Part shown: positions 1 through 13,747 of the stretch, piece by piece
Layout of the letters: each line of letters starts with the position of its first letter
How positions within the stretch are numbered: the first letter of the stretch is position 1
Source: Chrysomallon squamiferum
Lineage: Eukaryota; Mollusca; Gastropoda; Neomphalida; Peltospiridae
Direction: 5' to 3'
DNA length: 64,000 nt
NCBI GenBank assembly: GCA_012295275.1
Contig: CM022670.1
Span: 14,719,862-14,783,861, forward strand
Translations under genes and position numbers: made by a program
Notes under the pieces: model-generated
The model's database searches: none
The model's input: only the letters and a program-made list of their open reading frames with translations
Told to the model about the DNA's origin: nothing

Positions 1-146
1 CCTTTCACTACATTTGTTAACATGCAAACTGTGGTAAGAATAATGTAGCTGTATTCCAAAAGAAGAGATTCAACGTAACATGTACATATGAGATATACTG
101 AAATCTGTGTGAGCAGTGAGAGGTGGAGAATCCAGCAAGCACTCAC

Positions 147-3100
147 CCACACACCCACGTTTGTCACTGTCCAGCTGGTAACCTGCAGCACAGGTACACG
201 TCACTCCCCCGTCAAAGTTTTCACATCCTTGACTACAGTAATCTGGGTCATCACATTCATTAATATCTGAAACAAAATAAACCTCAAGTTTCAGTCATAC
301 ATTCGTAAGAGTCGGGGGTCTCCTAATTAAAGAAACTTTGACAAGCCAGTTCAGCAGCAGATTTTAATACTGCCAGTTAAACAACAGAATATTAAAAAAT
401 ATATATAATAAAATAATTAATTATTACTAATAACATAAACAAAAGTACAGTTAGAATCTAGATGCAGTTTCTAATGTTCCATGCACAGGGAAGCACTTGG
501 ATTACATATAATATGGGAATTATTACCAACACAATTTCGCTGATCATCCATCAAATAGTATCCATCTCCATGGCACTGGCAGTAAAAAGATCCATCAGTG
601 TTTACACATTTGTGATTACAACCAGCAGCATCATCCTGACACTCGTCAACATCTGCAACAGTTTGTAGAAATACTAAGTAACCCATGAAAACATAATTAG
701 CATTATTGTTAAAGATGACTGATTTGCACTGTTAATGTTTTATAATATTTAATGGGGTTTTTTAAAGAAAATGTTAGAGGCAAAAATTAAATGAAAACTT
801 CTGTCATGTTATCTGGCTTACTTATACTGAATTTATTTTGGTCATGGATCTTTGTTTCAGAGAGAAGCTGATGTTTTAGGGAAATGGTAATGAAAAATAG
901 TTTTATTAGTAAAAATTAATGATACTTTAAACAGAAATAATAATATCAAACTTCAAATTTTATGCTATTATTTTTTCTTTTTAATGAGTTATGGAAATTT
1001 TATATATACACGATGTTTCCTAAAACAATACTAGACATTATCTGCACTGTTCGCTGTAACTCTCCTTTGCTTTAAGCACAAAATCTGTCAAAATGGCTGC
1101 CATAAGCCTTTTTCATTTTTAACTAATTCAAAATATATTTTAATTTATTTCCATTCTGCAATACTCAAATGCTAGCAAAATATTTTTTAAATTGAAATCG
1201 CATCTTGTGTGAAAAAAATAAGACAACTACTGCTCAATTTAAAGAGTCATTTTCAAAAGCCACCTCTACAGATGACTCCATCTACTTCTGAGCTGTAACC
1301 CACAGGACAGATACACCTGGCCGACCCTTCAGAGTTCTCACAGCCATAGTAACATGTCAGCAGGTTAGCAGAACATTCATCTATATCTGTAAAATAAATC
1401 TTTAAACAGTTATCTGAAATGGAAGAACAGTTTACTTGATATATTTTGTTGTTTTTGTTGTCATTTCAAAAATACTGATTTGCTTGAAAAGGTGACTGAT
1501 TTTGATATGTTGTTTTTAGTAATTTTAAAATGTTATCTACTAGAACATAAATTCAGTCTGGCATGTTCTATAATGGTTTTTGCACATAATGATATCATTG
1601 TGTTTTTTGTAGATAATCTCATTTTTAAAAACATTCAGTATTATTAATTCAGTTTACTGAAGATTTTCATTACCGATTTTCATCACCTATAAACAATACA
1701 GAGTTTCATTAAAAAAAGAAAGAAATGCAGAACTTTATTAAATAAAAACAAAACGGAATTTTATTAAATAAAAACAAAACAGAATTTTATTACATAAAAA
1801 CAAAACAGAATTTTATTAAATAAAAACCAAAATTAATTTAATTAAATAAAAACAGTACAGAATTTAATTAAATAGAAACTAAGCAGAATTTCATTAAATA
1901 AAAACACTTTAGAATTTCATTAAATTAATGAACATAATATTACTGAAACAAACGATCATTCCTGTATACCTGTGCAAGGAATATTCCTTGAAGGATTTCC
2001 AGTGAAGCCTTGGCGACACTGACAGTCGTAAACTGACAGTGCGATGTATTTTCTGTTTAGCTGTCGTATTTCTGAGTTGGGGGGACACGGATGGCACTTA
2101 TTATCATACTTGCTGTAATAGTGGTCTGTGGGACAGTCTAGTTCATTATAAACAGAAATATAAAATTATATTTCATCTTAGATTATCATACTTGCTGTAA
2201 TAGTGGTCTTTGGGACAGTCTAGTTCATTATAAATAGAAATACAAAATTATATTTCATCTTGGATTATCATATTTGCTTTAATGTAGATTTATGGGACAG
2301 ACTAGTTCATTATAAATAAAAATATAAAATTATATTATATTTTAGATTACAAACTAACAGAGTAGAAGTGACAAAAATGCTGTGATGTATTTATCTTCTT
2401 AAAGCATTAACATTAATTAATTAATTAATTACATAATAAACACAAATTGAATAATTCTTGCAATTCTGCATTTACCTAAATTTCATTTTTCATTTCATGT
2501 CCTTTAATAAATAGTTCTCAAATAAATAACAATAGTCTATTTTATATTAATTTTATATTAATTTTATATATTTTTAGTGAAAATAATAAATAACTATTAC
2601 ATACTGAATTTTAATCTTTTGACAGAAATGCATGTTTGTTTATATATATATTAAAGAATGCCATGTTGTTATGAAACAAAGAAAAAAATCACAGGTTAAA
2701 AAAAATGCATTAAAAAGCCACAACCATTACAAAGTAGTATATTTTTTGGGCAACATGTAGTTGTTTATGTTTTAAAAACTGGATTTACGTACCAAATATT
2801 AACTTTGTATCTTGACCTAGAAGATTTATTAATAAAACGTTACCTGTGCATGTTCGATTGTCTGTATCAATCACCTTTCCGATCTGTGTACATTCACACC
2901 TGTACGATCCCTGTGTGTTTACACACAGGTCCTCACAATCAGAAAGCCCTTCACTGCACTCATCTAGATCTGTAACAATTTGTTAATAATCTTCCTCATA
3001 TATATATATATATATATAAATTGTGTGATGTGTGTGTGTGTGTGTGTGTATATAAATATATATGAGGAAAGTGATTAACAAATTGTCAAATATATGTGTG

Positions 3101-5484
3101 TGGAGTATAGATATCATATAGATATTTATATTGCATTAATTATCCTGTGTTATTATTGTTATTTGTTTATATAGTATATTTTTAAAACAAATAAAAATGT
3201 ACTGCTTTGATGTATAAGATATGAATAATCTTTTTCATGCATTATTTTATATTACCATAATATATGATTTTAAAATAATTACAAAATTTTGTCATAGTAC
3301 TAAAAAAACACACTATCTCTTTAAGATTTACTGATACATGTCATCATAATTATTCTAGAAAGTGAGTTTTAAATAATACTGATTAATCATACTAACATAT
3401 TTACTTTCATTTTGGAGAAAATCTTATCATTCAAACAATATTTCACTGACTAAAAAATAAACCATTGCCAAGATAGAAAAACAAAATGTACAAGTTTCCT
3501 AATCTAAGGTGAAATACCTGTAGAAATTAACAAAAACTTACCTTCGCAAGTGTCTTTTATCTCTAGCTAATCTAAATGACTTTGTGTCACAGTGGCAGAC
3601 AAACGAGCCAAATGTGTTCTCACACTTGTCTTCACAGCCACCATTATTTATATCACACTCATCCACATCTGAAATTAATATTTTAAATAATACGTAGTTC
3701 TTTGTACTTCACAGTCACCGATGTTGAATTTTCTAAATTATGCTGTTTTACTATATATACAAATATTACTTAAATTAGTAAGGATTTATTAATTTATTTA
3801 TTTATTTTATTTATTTAATTTTATATTTATTTTACTTTATTTTATTTTTATTTTTTATTATTGTTATTATTATATTTTGTTTCAATTAAGTATTTTTTTT
3901 ATTTATTTTTTTATTTTTATTATTTTATATTATTATTTGGATAGTTAATAAATGGTCAGAGTCTTTTGTAAAGCAGTTATACTTGAGAGAATGACATTTA
4001 TCTTAGTTAATATGAAAACAGCTAAAATAAATGTTTAATAAAAAAAAATAACAGAAATATGAGTTTAACAATAAAATAAATGAAATATGGATTTAACAAG
4101 AAAATAATTTAAATTGAACAAGAAAATAACCAAAATATGTATTTAAGAATAAAATAATACAAAAATAACTAAAGTATGATATTAATGAGAAAATAACTGA
4201 AATATGTGTTTCTCACCTTTACAAAACACATCATTTTCACCTGGCTGAAAACCAGGATCACAAACACACCTGAACGAGCCTTCCACATTGACACAGTTAC
4301 CATGACGACACAGAGTCTCTCCATACCTTTCACACTCATTGACATCTGATTACAACAGAAAATATACTTCATATAGTTCTGATTACTAATAATAACTTAT
4401 AATTCATCTACATAATTATTTAAAAAGACAAAAATGTATTTACATAATAAATGTTAATTTCTCATTCATAATTAAATTCATTTTCTTTTAGGAATAGTCT
4501 GATCAGACAAAATTCATCACAAAATCAGTGCTATTTATTTTCTGAAAGTGAGTTGTTTAAATTTATTTAATATTAAATACTGTATTGCAAAAGATGTTTT
4601 TATTAAAAAAAATAATTGAATAATCAATGCTTTGATTTTCCCCAATTAATTTGAATTAAGAAAATGTTTTGCTAAGTTTTGTATAATTGTTTTTAAGTTA
4701 TATTTCTGGGAGAAACCAATCTCTCATGGTATATAAAAACAAAATAATGTAAAAGTATGTTTTATTCTCTTTATTTTTCTATTTTTCTATTATCAAAGCT
4801 CATTTTGAAGATTACAGAAATGTAAATAATAATAATAATAATATTAATAATAAATTATAAAATAAATAAACCAATAAATAGATCTGAATGAATGAGAAAA
4901 TGTTTCAATAGATATCTATATATATAGATATATATATACGTGTGTATGTATGTATTACGTATGTATGTAAGAATGTATGTATGTATGCATGTATGTATGT
5001 ATGTATGTATGTATGTATGTATATAGGCTCATTCTGTTAAGGATATTTGATTATGTCACAAATATGTGAATTCCTTGTATTCTTTCAACTTGTTAATTTT
5101 ATTTTCAGTAATAGATTTTTATAAAAGACTATTCTTGTGATGTTGTTTGTCTACTGTATGTTATTAATTTTAAAAATGCCACATAAACAGGGTAGGTAGC
5201 ATGTTTACTTAGTTATTCACTCACCAACACAGGAATGTTCATCAGTGTCCATCATCCAGCCCTGTTTCTCACAGCGACACTGGTAAGACCCTCTGTTGTT
5301 TATACACAGATCTTCACACCCTCCATTGTCAACCACACATTCATCAACATCTGCAAAAACAAAACTTTAATGTGTCAAATTTTAGAAATGTGGCAAGTGT
5401 TAATCATATGTTGGGGGGATTTCATTGTTTTGTTTTGATTTTGTGGGTAGAAAAAGCAATATAGACTTCATTATTTTATATATA

Positions 5485-5515
<31 letters not shown>

Positions 5516-6019
5516 TGTATGTATGTATGTATGTATGTATGTATGTATGTATGTATGTTTGTATGTAATGTATGTATGTATGTATGTATGATAAATTTGG
5601 AACTGTGTTAATTTTTAGTTTTGATATCCAAGCAGAAAAAATTAATTTTGTTACAGATAAGTTCTGGATGTATAAGTAGAACAACTGGAATTTGTTAACT
5701 TCTGGATATTCTATCATGGATAATAAACTCACCTTCACAAAACTGGTTTATGGAGCTTGGCTTGTAACCTGGTATAGTACAGTTGCACTTGAAGCTACCT
5801 GGATAATTCTCACATGGACCAGGACATTTATTTAACTCCAGTTTTGAACATTCGTCTATATCTGAATTAAAATAATAGTCACATTGATTTTTGTCTTTTC
5901 AGACCTATTAGTGATAGCATCTTTAAACACATGACCACACATATAGATGCACGCACATAAACACAACACACAGGCACACACAAATACCCACTCTCACAAA
6001 GAACATGCACAACACCCCC

Positions 6020-6057
<38 letters not shown>

Positions 6058-6346
6058 AACATCAAACATCAAAGATCATACACAACAAACAAATGTACTC
6101 ACACATGCATATACATTTTCTTAAAAAATCAGTATAACTTCAATTTTCTGTTTTTATTTTTCACTGGACCATTATATGATAATGAAAATAATCTGATGTG
6201 AAAAGAGGAAGAAGAGATTTACCTATACAAGACGTTCCATTCATGATAAAACCTGACTGACAAGTACAGAAAAAAGATCCGACTGTGTTCATACAGTTCT
6301 GTTCACATCCACCATTCTCCAAAAGACACTCATTAATATCTTTTAA

Positions 6347-6379
<33 letters not shown>

Positions 6380-9300
6380 GCATCAATAATAAACTGATAA
6401 AAATATTACCTCTGTATATTTTTCACTCCAGTGATAAATGTTTTATCTTAATTATTTTAAATTTTTCATTGTTTTGAGAAGAAAAACATCAGTTGGACAT
6501 CTGTTTTCCATTTCAGAGTGAAAACCAAGAAGAATTAAAACAATAATTATTGTTATTATAATTACAATAATACCAGTAACAATAATATAATTTTCAGATT
6601 CAAGATTATAAAATTATGTATCCATTGATTTAATATTTTATTATTTCCAAATAAAATACAGATTAAAAAAAAAATTAAAAAGACATATTAATATTTAAAT
6701 ATTCGGTGATTTACAAAAAGATTCATACGAAATTGAATAAAAAATAAACAGTATTAAAAGAAACTTATATTTCATTGATTAAAAGATTATTCAGTGTTAC
6801 ATTTTTAAAAATAAAAGACAATTTGACACATACCGTAACAAGATTTGAAGTTCTGTCCAAGGGTGTAACCTTTGTTACAAGCACAGGCAAACCGGTTCTT
6901 TTTAGGAATGCAGATGTGTGCACATCCTCCATTTGACTTCTTGCATGGGTCATTTTCTAAATTTAAAGAGACCCACTGTTAAAGTTGTTTATAAGTAAGT
7001 AATAAAAATATCACATGGCTGTGAGGAATGTCATACAAAGCACAGAAATGGTTTATAAAAAAAATAATCAATAATAATAACACATTATTATATCAGTCTG
7101 AATTCATGATGTTTTTTTTTTTTTTTTTTTTAATAATAAACTATTTTTCCCTCTTTTAACTATGAACTTTTTGCATTTTTATTTTATTTAATTTTTATTA
7201 TTATTATCATTTTTTTTTTTTTTTTTTTTTTTTTCTTCTGTCCAGTGAATATTTAAAAATGTTTGATTTCTTATTACAATTTTATTTAGTTTTGGGTTAT
7301 TTCTGTGATTTCATTAAATTATTTATAAGATAGCATTAACATTAAAAACTATTTTATACCTGATTTAAACAATCGTTTTCTTTGACATAAATGCACCCAA
7401 TAATTTTTTTTTTTTTTTTTTTTTTTTATTAAATTTAAATATGAGAAAATATATTTATTAAAACAATTCATACCTGGAATACCTTTATAATTTCGCTTTT
7501 TATTATAAACATAAAGGTTCTGATAAACTTAATTACTACGCATTATTATTATTTTTTTTTTTTTTTTTTTAGAAAACCTAATAAATGAAATAAAGTGAAA
7601 AATACAAAGTTGCTAACCAGGTCTACAGAGAGGCCTAACGACGGCAGTCCAAGCGTAGTTACTGCAGTACAGTTTGTTGGCGTATTTGTTATCCAGTTTG
7701 TAGCCGCCGACGCACGTGTAAATGGCAACCATGACGTATCTGGAAATATACTTGCTGAAGACGTAGGACGTGGTCATCACCGAATGGGGGAGGGTTGGCG
7801 GTTCGATTTGATTCTGTAAGCACGATTCGTCTGCATTTTGTAAATTGACGTCGTTTTCGTCTATCTTGATGTTTTTTCTCATCTCTTTGCCAACTTTAGC
7901 ATTCACTACAAAGTTATGGTATGAAAAAGATTTTATTCACTGATTTTTCTATTAAAAAAAAAATTAATAATAATAATAATAGTTATGATGAACATAAATA
8001 ATTATATCCTCATAAGGGAATTAATTGATATATTTATTTATCATTAAATTTTATCACAGTGTAATGGAAATCATTCAAAGTTACAATGCACATATTTTTA
8101 TTTTTATTTATTTGTTTATTTATGTTGTTTGTAACGATCTCTTATTACATGTAAATTATATTATGGAATTTATCAAACCTGCACAGAACGGAAAAATTCC
8201 AGTCCATTTTCCATTTTCACACGTCAGAAATGTTGACCCTACTAAGTAATAGCCAGGTCTGCACGTGATTTCCGCCAACCCACCATTGTGCTCGATAGTG
8301 ACCACGCCATGGCGAGGCGGTGAGAACTCTGGACAACCAGAATCTAACACAAATTTACAAATTACATTAATATACGAAAAACTTATTAAAACTGACTTAC
8401 CAGTTATACTGGAATTTAATAACACAAAAATCTGTCAACATTGATTTATAAAATATACTGAAATTTAATAAGACAATAATCAATAAATCCTGATCTATAA
8501 AGCATATTGGAATTTAATTATATAAAAACTAATTATCACAGTTACAGAAGAACCATTAAGAAGTATTACTTTAACACGGATTAAATTAATATTACAATTA
8601 CACAGAATGTTCTTATATTGCTGATAAAAATATCTCTGATTCAAAATAATGTGGTCTCTTTGAGAACCTTTAGACTTTTACGTTTTTGAAATAATAAATT
8701 ATGGATTTTAATTATTATGATTTATTTTTCTAAAACCTTACTGTAGATCTGTTTTTATTTATGAGGCGCATGTTGTTTAGAGCAGGGATCTCATTATTAA
8801 ACTTAAAGTATAAATGCTTCATTGCCAATTTCATAAAACCAAATTAAGATTTCTATTTTATCTTCTAATTTTCTTTGATATAAATACTTGAAATAATCAG
8901 TAGTGGTTAATAGAAAAGATTTTTTTTTTTTTTTTTTTATGAGGACGTACCAACACATATTGGTGGATCTATGGTCCACTTTCCTGTTTTGATGTCACAC
9001 GCCCCGTTGGTGTGTCCTATGGCAAAGAAACCCTCCAAACAGTGAAATTCTATCAGCAGTCCGTCACCCCACACCTCCGACCACCCATTGTGAATGTCAC
9101 CTGGATGTTTGCATTTCTTCCAGTTCTTTTCTTTAGACAAAGTAACAACAACAGTAATAGTAGCAAATAAATATAAAAAAAATTAAGATACATATATAAT
9201 AATAAAAATAATAACAAGAACAACAATATATATTACTACTACTACTAATATATATATATATAAAATGGATCTTAAAAGGTTCATGAAATATCAGGTTTTC

Positions 9301-10522
9301 ATGTAATCAGAGAAACAATATAAATAACATTACATTCATTTGCACTGATAACACATATTCACTTTACAATGATGCTTTACCGAAAGAAAACCTACGACAA
9401 CCTTTAAAACAGCAATTTCACTACAGTTCTGATGTGCAGCCATGTGCAGACATATTACAATTATATAACAGATACTTGAAAGATTATATCCCAAAACGTA
9501 TCAAATTTTCCGAACGTAGTACCAAAGGTAACTTACCAAAAGGAGTCAAAAGTACCAGTCTGGTATGAACGTGCCAAAATAGACAGGACTGGCTACGTGT
9601 CACACGCCTTATTCAGTCGTTTAGTTATGTAAACATATAAAGAGGTTTTTCTGGGGTTAAATGAGATCTACAACGCGTACAAAAATACTGTAAATTCCAA
9701 GTCATAAGATGCCTCATTTAATTTACGAAAGAAACCAAGTTTTTCTTTGCATTGCCATCGTTATCAGTGTTAGGTGATTACTGTATCTGTAGTTTCTTAT
9801 AAATTAAATATGTTTCTGTTTTGCTAATTAACTAATTACAGTGATATTTTTTTTAAGGTTTTGAGTTAGGGGGGAAATCAGTGACAACAAAAATTAATAA
9901 ATAGCCTCACAATCACATGCTGATAATTCAAGATACATTGAGTGTCCGATGAGTTAGGGATTTTCATAATAAGTATCCATATTTATGACTGGAATAGGAG
10001 ATTAACAACATTTTAAAAAATTGGGGTTTTTATTGGGAGGGGGAGTTGTGCTTTCTTTTCTTATTTTAAGAAAAATAAAGAGCTCTTCTTTTTCAGTAAT
10101 GGATTTGTCATACTGTTCCCAAAGACTGCTCAAATCGTACAAGGGCTTTTAATAAGCATTTGGTACATCTGACTGGAGAAATAAAGCGAATGGTAGTGTT
10201 GCAGAATTGCATCACTTTTTGAAAGCTCTCTTGGGGGGTTTGTGCAATGTTTTAAAATTACTTTAAACGGAACGGAAATAAAAGTGTTTTAGATGTTTTT
10301 CAAAATGCTGGCGGTTATAACTACTGTCTCATTGGAATGATCGTACGTAACAGATAATCAACACGTAATTCCTTTGATAGAAATATATAAAATGTATAAA
10401 TGCATACCTGCTATTTCTGTGCGTAAATCTTTAAACTCGAAAGCAAAATCGTTTTTCTCGTTCATGCATATTCTAATGCTATAGAATAATAACAAAATAA
10501 ATGCAGTCGACTTAAGGCACAT
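147..10522 (-). CDS. Multi-EGF, sushi-domain secreted/matrix protein, 5' part (3' end outside window)
   Basis: Fifteen minus-strand exons were traced by GT-AG sites; every junction is phase 1, as expected for shuffled extracellular modules. Exons from the 5' end: 10408-10522 (ATG at 10522, hydrophobic signal peptide), 8951-9130, 8179-8343 and 7618-7905 (three sushi/CCP domains, the last divergent), 6834-6956, 6223-6339, 5733-5861, 5225-5350, 4217-4345, 3542-3668, 2844-2969 (EGF-like), 1970-2137 (ephrin-receptor-like Cys-rich), 1264-1386, 527-652, 147-266 (EGF-like). Most EGF modules start D-(I/V/L)-(D/N)-E-C, the calcium-binding cbEGF signature; the first starts E-N-D-P-C. A secreted adhesion or matrix role is inferred from the modules, as in fibulin, fibrillin or SVEP1-type proteins; I cannot assign an orthologue. 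Exon 3542-3668 is 127 nt, one base too long for its frame. The gene is divergent from RRM1, about 1.2 kb away. The last exon seen ends in a good donor, so the gene continues leftward. Confidence 0.85.
1730..1926. repeat. 26-bp AT-rich minisatellite, about 7-8 copies
   Basis: Consecutive units of about 26 bp with the core GAATTTTATTAAATAAAAAC followed by a variable AAAACR tail. It lies in the intron between exons 1970-2137 and 1264-1386 of the EGF/sushi gene. Copies diverge by a few bases each, most at the right end. Confidence 0.8.
1970..2137 (-). CDS. Ephrin-receptor-like (GCC2/GCC3-type) Cys-rich exon of the EGF/sushi gene
   Basis: This 168-nt phase 1-1 exon reads D-C-P-T-D...C-H-P-C-P-P-N-S...[13 protein letters not shown]...I-P-C-T. 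The C-x-x-C-P-P spacing and the D-C-x-C-x-x-G-F-T-G-N ending match the ephrin-receptor-like module found in SVEP1-type and related multi-EGF proteins. It sits between EGF-like exons and breaks an otherwise uniform EGF run. Its 5' edge (acceptor plus first 37 nt) is repeated twice more upstream in the intron (2184-2347). Confidence 0.7.
2101..2347. repeat. 82-bp tandem triplication spanning a splice acceptor
   Basis: Three units start at about 2101, 2183 and 2265, each beginning TTATCATA(C/T)TTGCT and ending TTTCATCTTAGAT or a variant. The unit covers the first 37 nt of exon 1970-2137, its minus-strand acceptor and about 45 nt of intron. The two outer units lie in the upstream intron and carry a decaying copy of the acceptor and exon edge. 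Confidence 0.85.
4926..5022. repeat. (GTAT)n microsatellite
   Basis: An interrupted ATAT run grades into GTAT tetranucleotides, inside an intron of the EGF/sushi gene. A similar (ATGT)n array lies at about 5480-5590, and its minus-strand reading is the low-complexity ORF seen there. Confidence 0.9.
5480..5590. repeat. (AT)n/(ATGT)n microsatellite
   Basis: A TATA run followed by about 23 ATGT units with a few interruptions. It is intronic in the EGF/sushi gene. Confidence 0.9.
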
Positions 10523-11362
10523 TCTGTATTTACTGAGAAAACTGTTAGATCGGAAGTGCTTGAGTTGCGGAAATGAAAATTACTTAAGCATTAATGCAGT
10601 AGTAGTTGGTTGTAGTTTCTCATATTTATTCAGAATTAAATAAAGAAACAAATACAGCATTAGATAAAACCATTTCGGGCCTCTAAAACGTTTACAGCTG
10701 TGTTTCCAAAATTTCGTGTACATATCTAAATGTAAAAATGTCTTTTGTGACTAAAAGAAAACCCGCCATTTATTCTTTCTGAAATTGGTAATTGTTAATA
10801 AGGTCAAAATACATTTTTATATTTGGTTCCAGTTACGAAATCGTCGTAGCAGTTAAATCCTAGTGGGTTAGCGGGTTTCTTAAATAACTTTTCTCGCCAG
10901 ATAGACAAAACTTCATATACTTCGAAAGCGTGCGATAGACAACTCATAGGAACTAGAAGGAAAGAAGAAAATACCCAATGGGTCTGTCCAAAAGTGGCCA
11001 CCCTACTAAACTCTGTATAATTGTAATTAAACAAATTATTGAATGTCTTGAAAGGAAAAAAAAAAATTCACACGCACAAATCTCGGTTAACATAACCATA
11101 ACTTAAACAAATGGATTTTTGTAGTCAATATTGTTTTTTTTTTTTTTTTTTCCTTTTAAAACGGATGCAAAAGATACACGGCGAAAAAGTACAAACGCTG
11201 CTTAATTTGTCATTCTCTCACTGATTCAGTATCAGCACTGTTTGGTGTTGAAAATTGATGTAGTCGTAGTAGTGAAATGTCATTTTAGACGTTCAAAAGA
11301 CGAGTAAAGACTGCCGCTATATGACATTCAAATTATGCATAGCGATTATAAATAGGAAATCT

Positions 11363-11393
<31 letters not shown>

Positions 11394-11726
11394 CCACAAT
11401 ACTAGATATAAAAATATCTCTTTTTTTCAGATTTGCAAGAACTGATCTAATTGCAGAATAATTGCAAAATATAGCGCAATAATAAACTTTTAAATTTTGT
11501 AATAGTCCGCTTAAATGTCGTTTCTATATTTAGCATATTTTCCTCCCACAATGTCGTATCTCATTGGTCCTTACGGTCCAATGAAATAACACTAGAACTG
11601 CGCGGTTTGCAACTGGTTGCCATAATATTAAAGGAGAAAGTTGAGAACCAAGCTAGTACATTGCGCGAAAATTAATTTGGCGCTTGTTTGTATTTGCTGT
11701 TTGGTAGATCTCCTGTTTTTGCCAAG
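10523..11726. other. Divergent intergenic region between EGF/sushi gene and RRM1
   Basis: About 1.2 kb separates the two opposite start codons, so promoter elements may be shared. The left part (to 10949) is duplicated at 59797-60228. The right part holds paired CCAAT boxes and two E2F-like sites close to the RRM1 start. I see no coding exon. A (TAA)n run lies at about 11363-11390 and a T-run at about 11132-11150. Confidence 0.6.
11563..11683 (+). promoter_or_regulatory. Candidate RRM1 promoter: two CCAAT boxes and two E2F-like sites
   Basis: An inverted CCAAT (ATTGG, 11563-11567) and a direct CCAAT (11578-11582) lie 150-165 bp before the ATG. Nearer the ATG are GCGCGAAA at 11663-11670 (TTTCGCGC on the other strand) and TTTGGCGC at 11676-11683. 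Both fit the E2F consensus TTTSSCGC. No TATA box is obvious. E2F control of ribonucleotide reductase genes in S phase is established in other animals; use of these sites here is inferred. Confidence 0.5.
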
Positions 11727-13716
11727 ATGTTTGTAATTAAAAGAGGTAAATAATTTTAATTAGTTCTATTACGTTTTAACAGAAGTTGTCAGGTTTCAGT
11801 TCTGGAAATTATTATTTTAATTTACTTAAGTCATTTCTTGGATTGAAAGGTTATTTAAATAACCGGAATAAGGCACACGAAAATTTGAAATTTATTTTAT
11901 TTTTAAAATCTATTTTATTTTTTATGAAGTATATTATATTATTTCAAGCAGATGATTTTTCGGTTAGTTAACTAAGCAGGTTCAATCAAACTGAGTAAAT
12001 TTTCATTGTCGATTTATAAAATATCTTTGTTTCTCTTTGACCAGAAGTACAAGGCTTCATAAGAAAGTTGCCGCACAGTGCTTTCAGTTTATATTATTTT
12101 TATTAAGCCCCTAACTTTTTCTTATGTGTCACTTATTCAAATATGATACAAAGGAATAAGGATTTGTCTGTGTGTCTGCAGCATAGTCTTTGCTAACTGA
12201 TAAAGCAGTGGTCTCCCCAGCATTTGTGAAAGGGATCGGATGGCGGGAATTGGCGTAACTGATACAATTACAAGTACTTTGAACAATGTTCAGACTTGTT
12301 TGTCAAGAATACTCCTATAAATAATTGGATGGTTTATTTTCTAGTAATTAAATAAAATCAAAGTGTCTGTTTAATTTATTATACAACACGAACTTCACTA
12401 AGTAAAGAGGTGGCGGATATTGCTGCCGTTGCAGACGAATAGAGGGCGAACTCGTCGTAAAGGATGGCAGGCCCGACATCTCTTACAGTATGTAGCCATT
12501 GTTGGGAGACCTGTACATTTTAAATGTTTTTTTTTTTTATTTTATACTGAGTTTATAACTTAACCAGTAGTGTAGGAATTAGACTGCTTTCCAGTGGAAA
12601 TAGCTAATCACTTACAAGTAGTGAAATATTACCCAAATAGGTGGGGAGTCAGATACCGTAAAAATCCTCAACTAATACTGGACAGCCTCCTGTCTTAGCT
12701 AAATCAGCTGACTACACCCATTGTGACAGTATTATATGTAAAGGCCAATTTTGCAGAACAAAAAAATAAAATAATAATATATAGGCCAAATAAATTATAA
12801 AAATTAATTTGATCGTTCTGATTTTTAAGTTTACTTTTTTCTTTCTTAAGTATTATATTCTGAAGACTTTTTTTTATATATTTTTTTTTTTTTTATATAT
12901 ATATAATAAAACAGATGTCCAGTTTGTTTATTAGTAGTAGCAGTAGCAGGGTTTTTTGTGGGGTTTTTTTTGTGTGTGTATTATGGTGTAATAGTGAACT
13001 GAAAGTTTTTTGGGTTTTTTTCTTTGAAATCTAGATGGTCGCCAGGAGAAGGTTATGTTTGACAAAATAACATCCAGAATTTCCAAGCTGTGCTATGGCT
13101 TAAACACAGAATTCATTGATCCTGTAAGTATTCATAGTCAAATATATCTTCTTACATCGTTCAGCAGTAATAAATTAAACGTTCTTTATTTCAAAAACGA
13201 ATGTTGACATTTTAAAATAAAATTTTAATACTGATTTAATTATTTTGTTACTCAAATGATCATCTTTTAAACTTAGTGTTGTCGTATTTTATTATTTGTT
13301 TGTTTTCCTTGGTTTAACCATGAGTGACTGAATGCTTAGTAAGCTGTGTATGTATGTAGCTGTTGTTTTGTTTCAGGCTGAGATAACTTTGAAAGTTATC
13401 AATGGGTTGTACCCTGGGGTCACCACCGTCGAACTGGACAACCTGGCTGCTGAAACAGCTGCAACGATGACAACAAAACATCCTGACTATGCCCAGCTTG
13501 CCGCTAGGATAGCTGTGTCCAATCTTCATAAAGAAACAAAAAAGTGTTCAGTGGTAAATTCAGATATATACTAATAATAATAGTTAATATTCTCTCTTTA
13601 AATTTGCAAAGAATAATAAAAACTGCCCATCTCTATAATTTGTTAAAATATTAAGACAATAACACATGAAAAAACTATTCCAAAAAGATAATGTTGTTTC
13701 AAGTTTTATTTATGTT

Positions 13717-13747
<31 letters not shown>

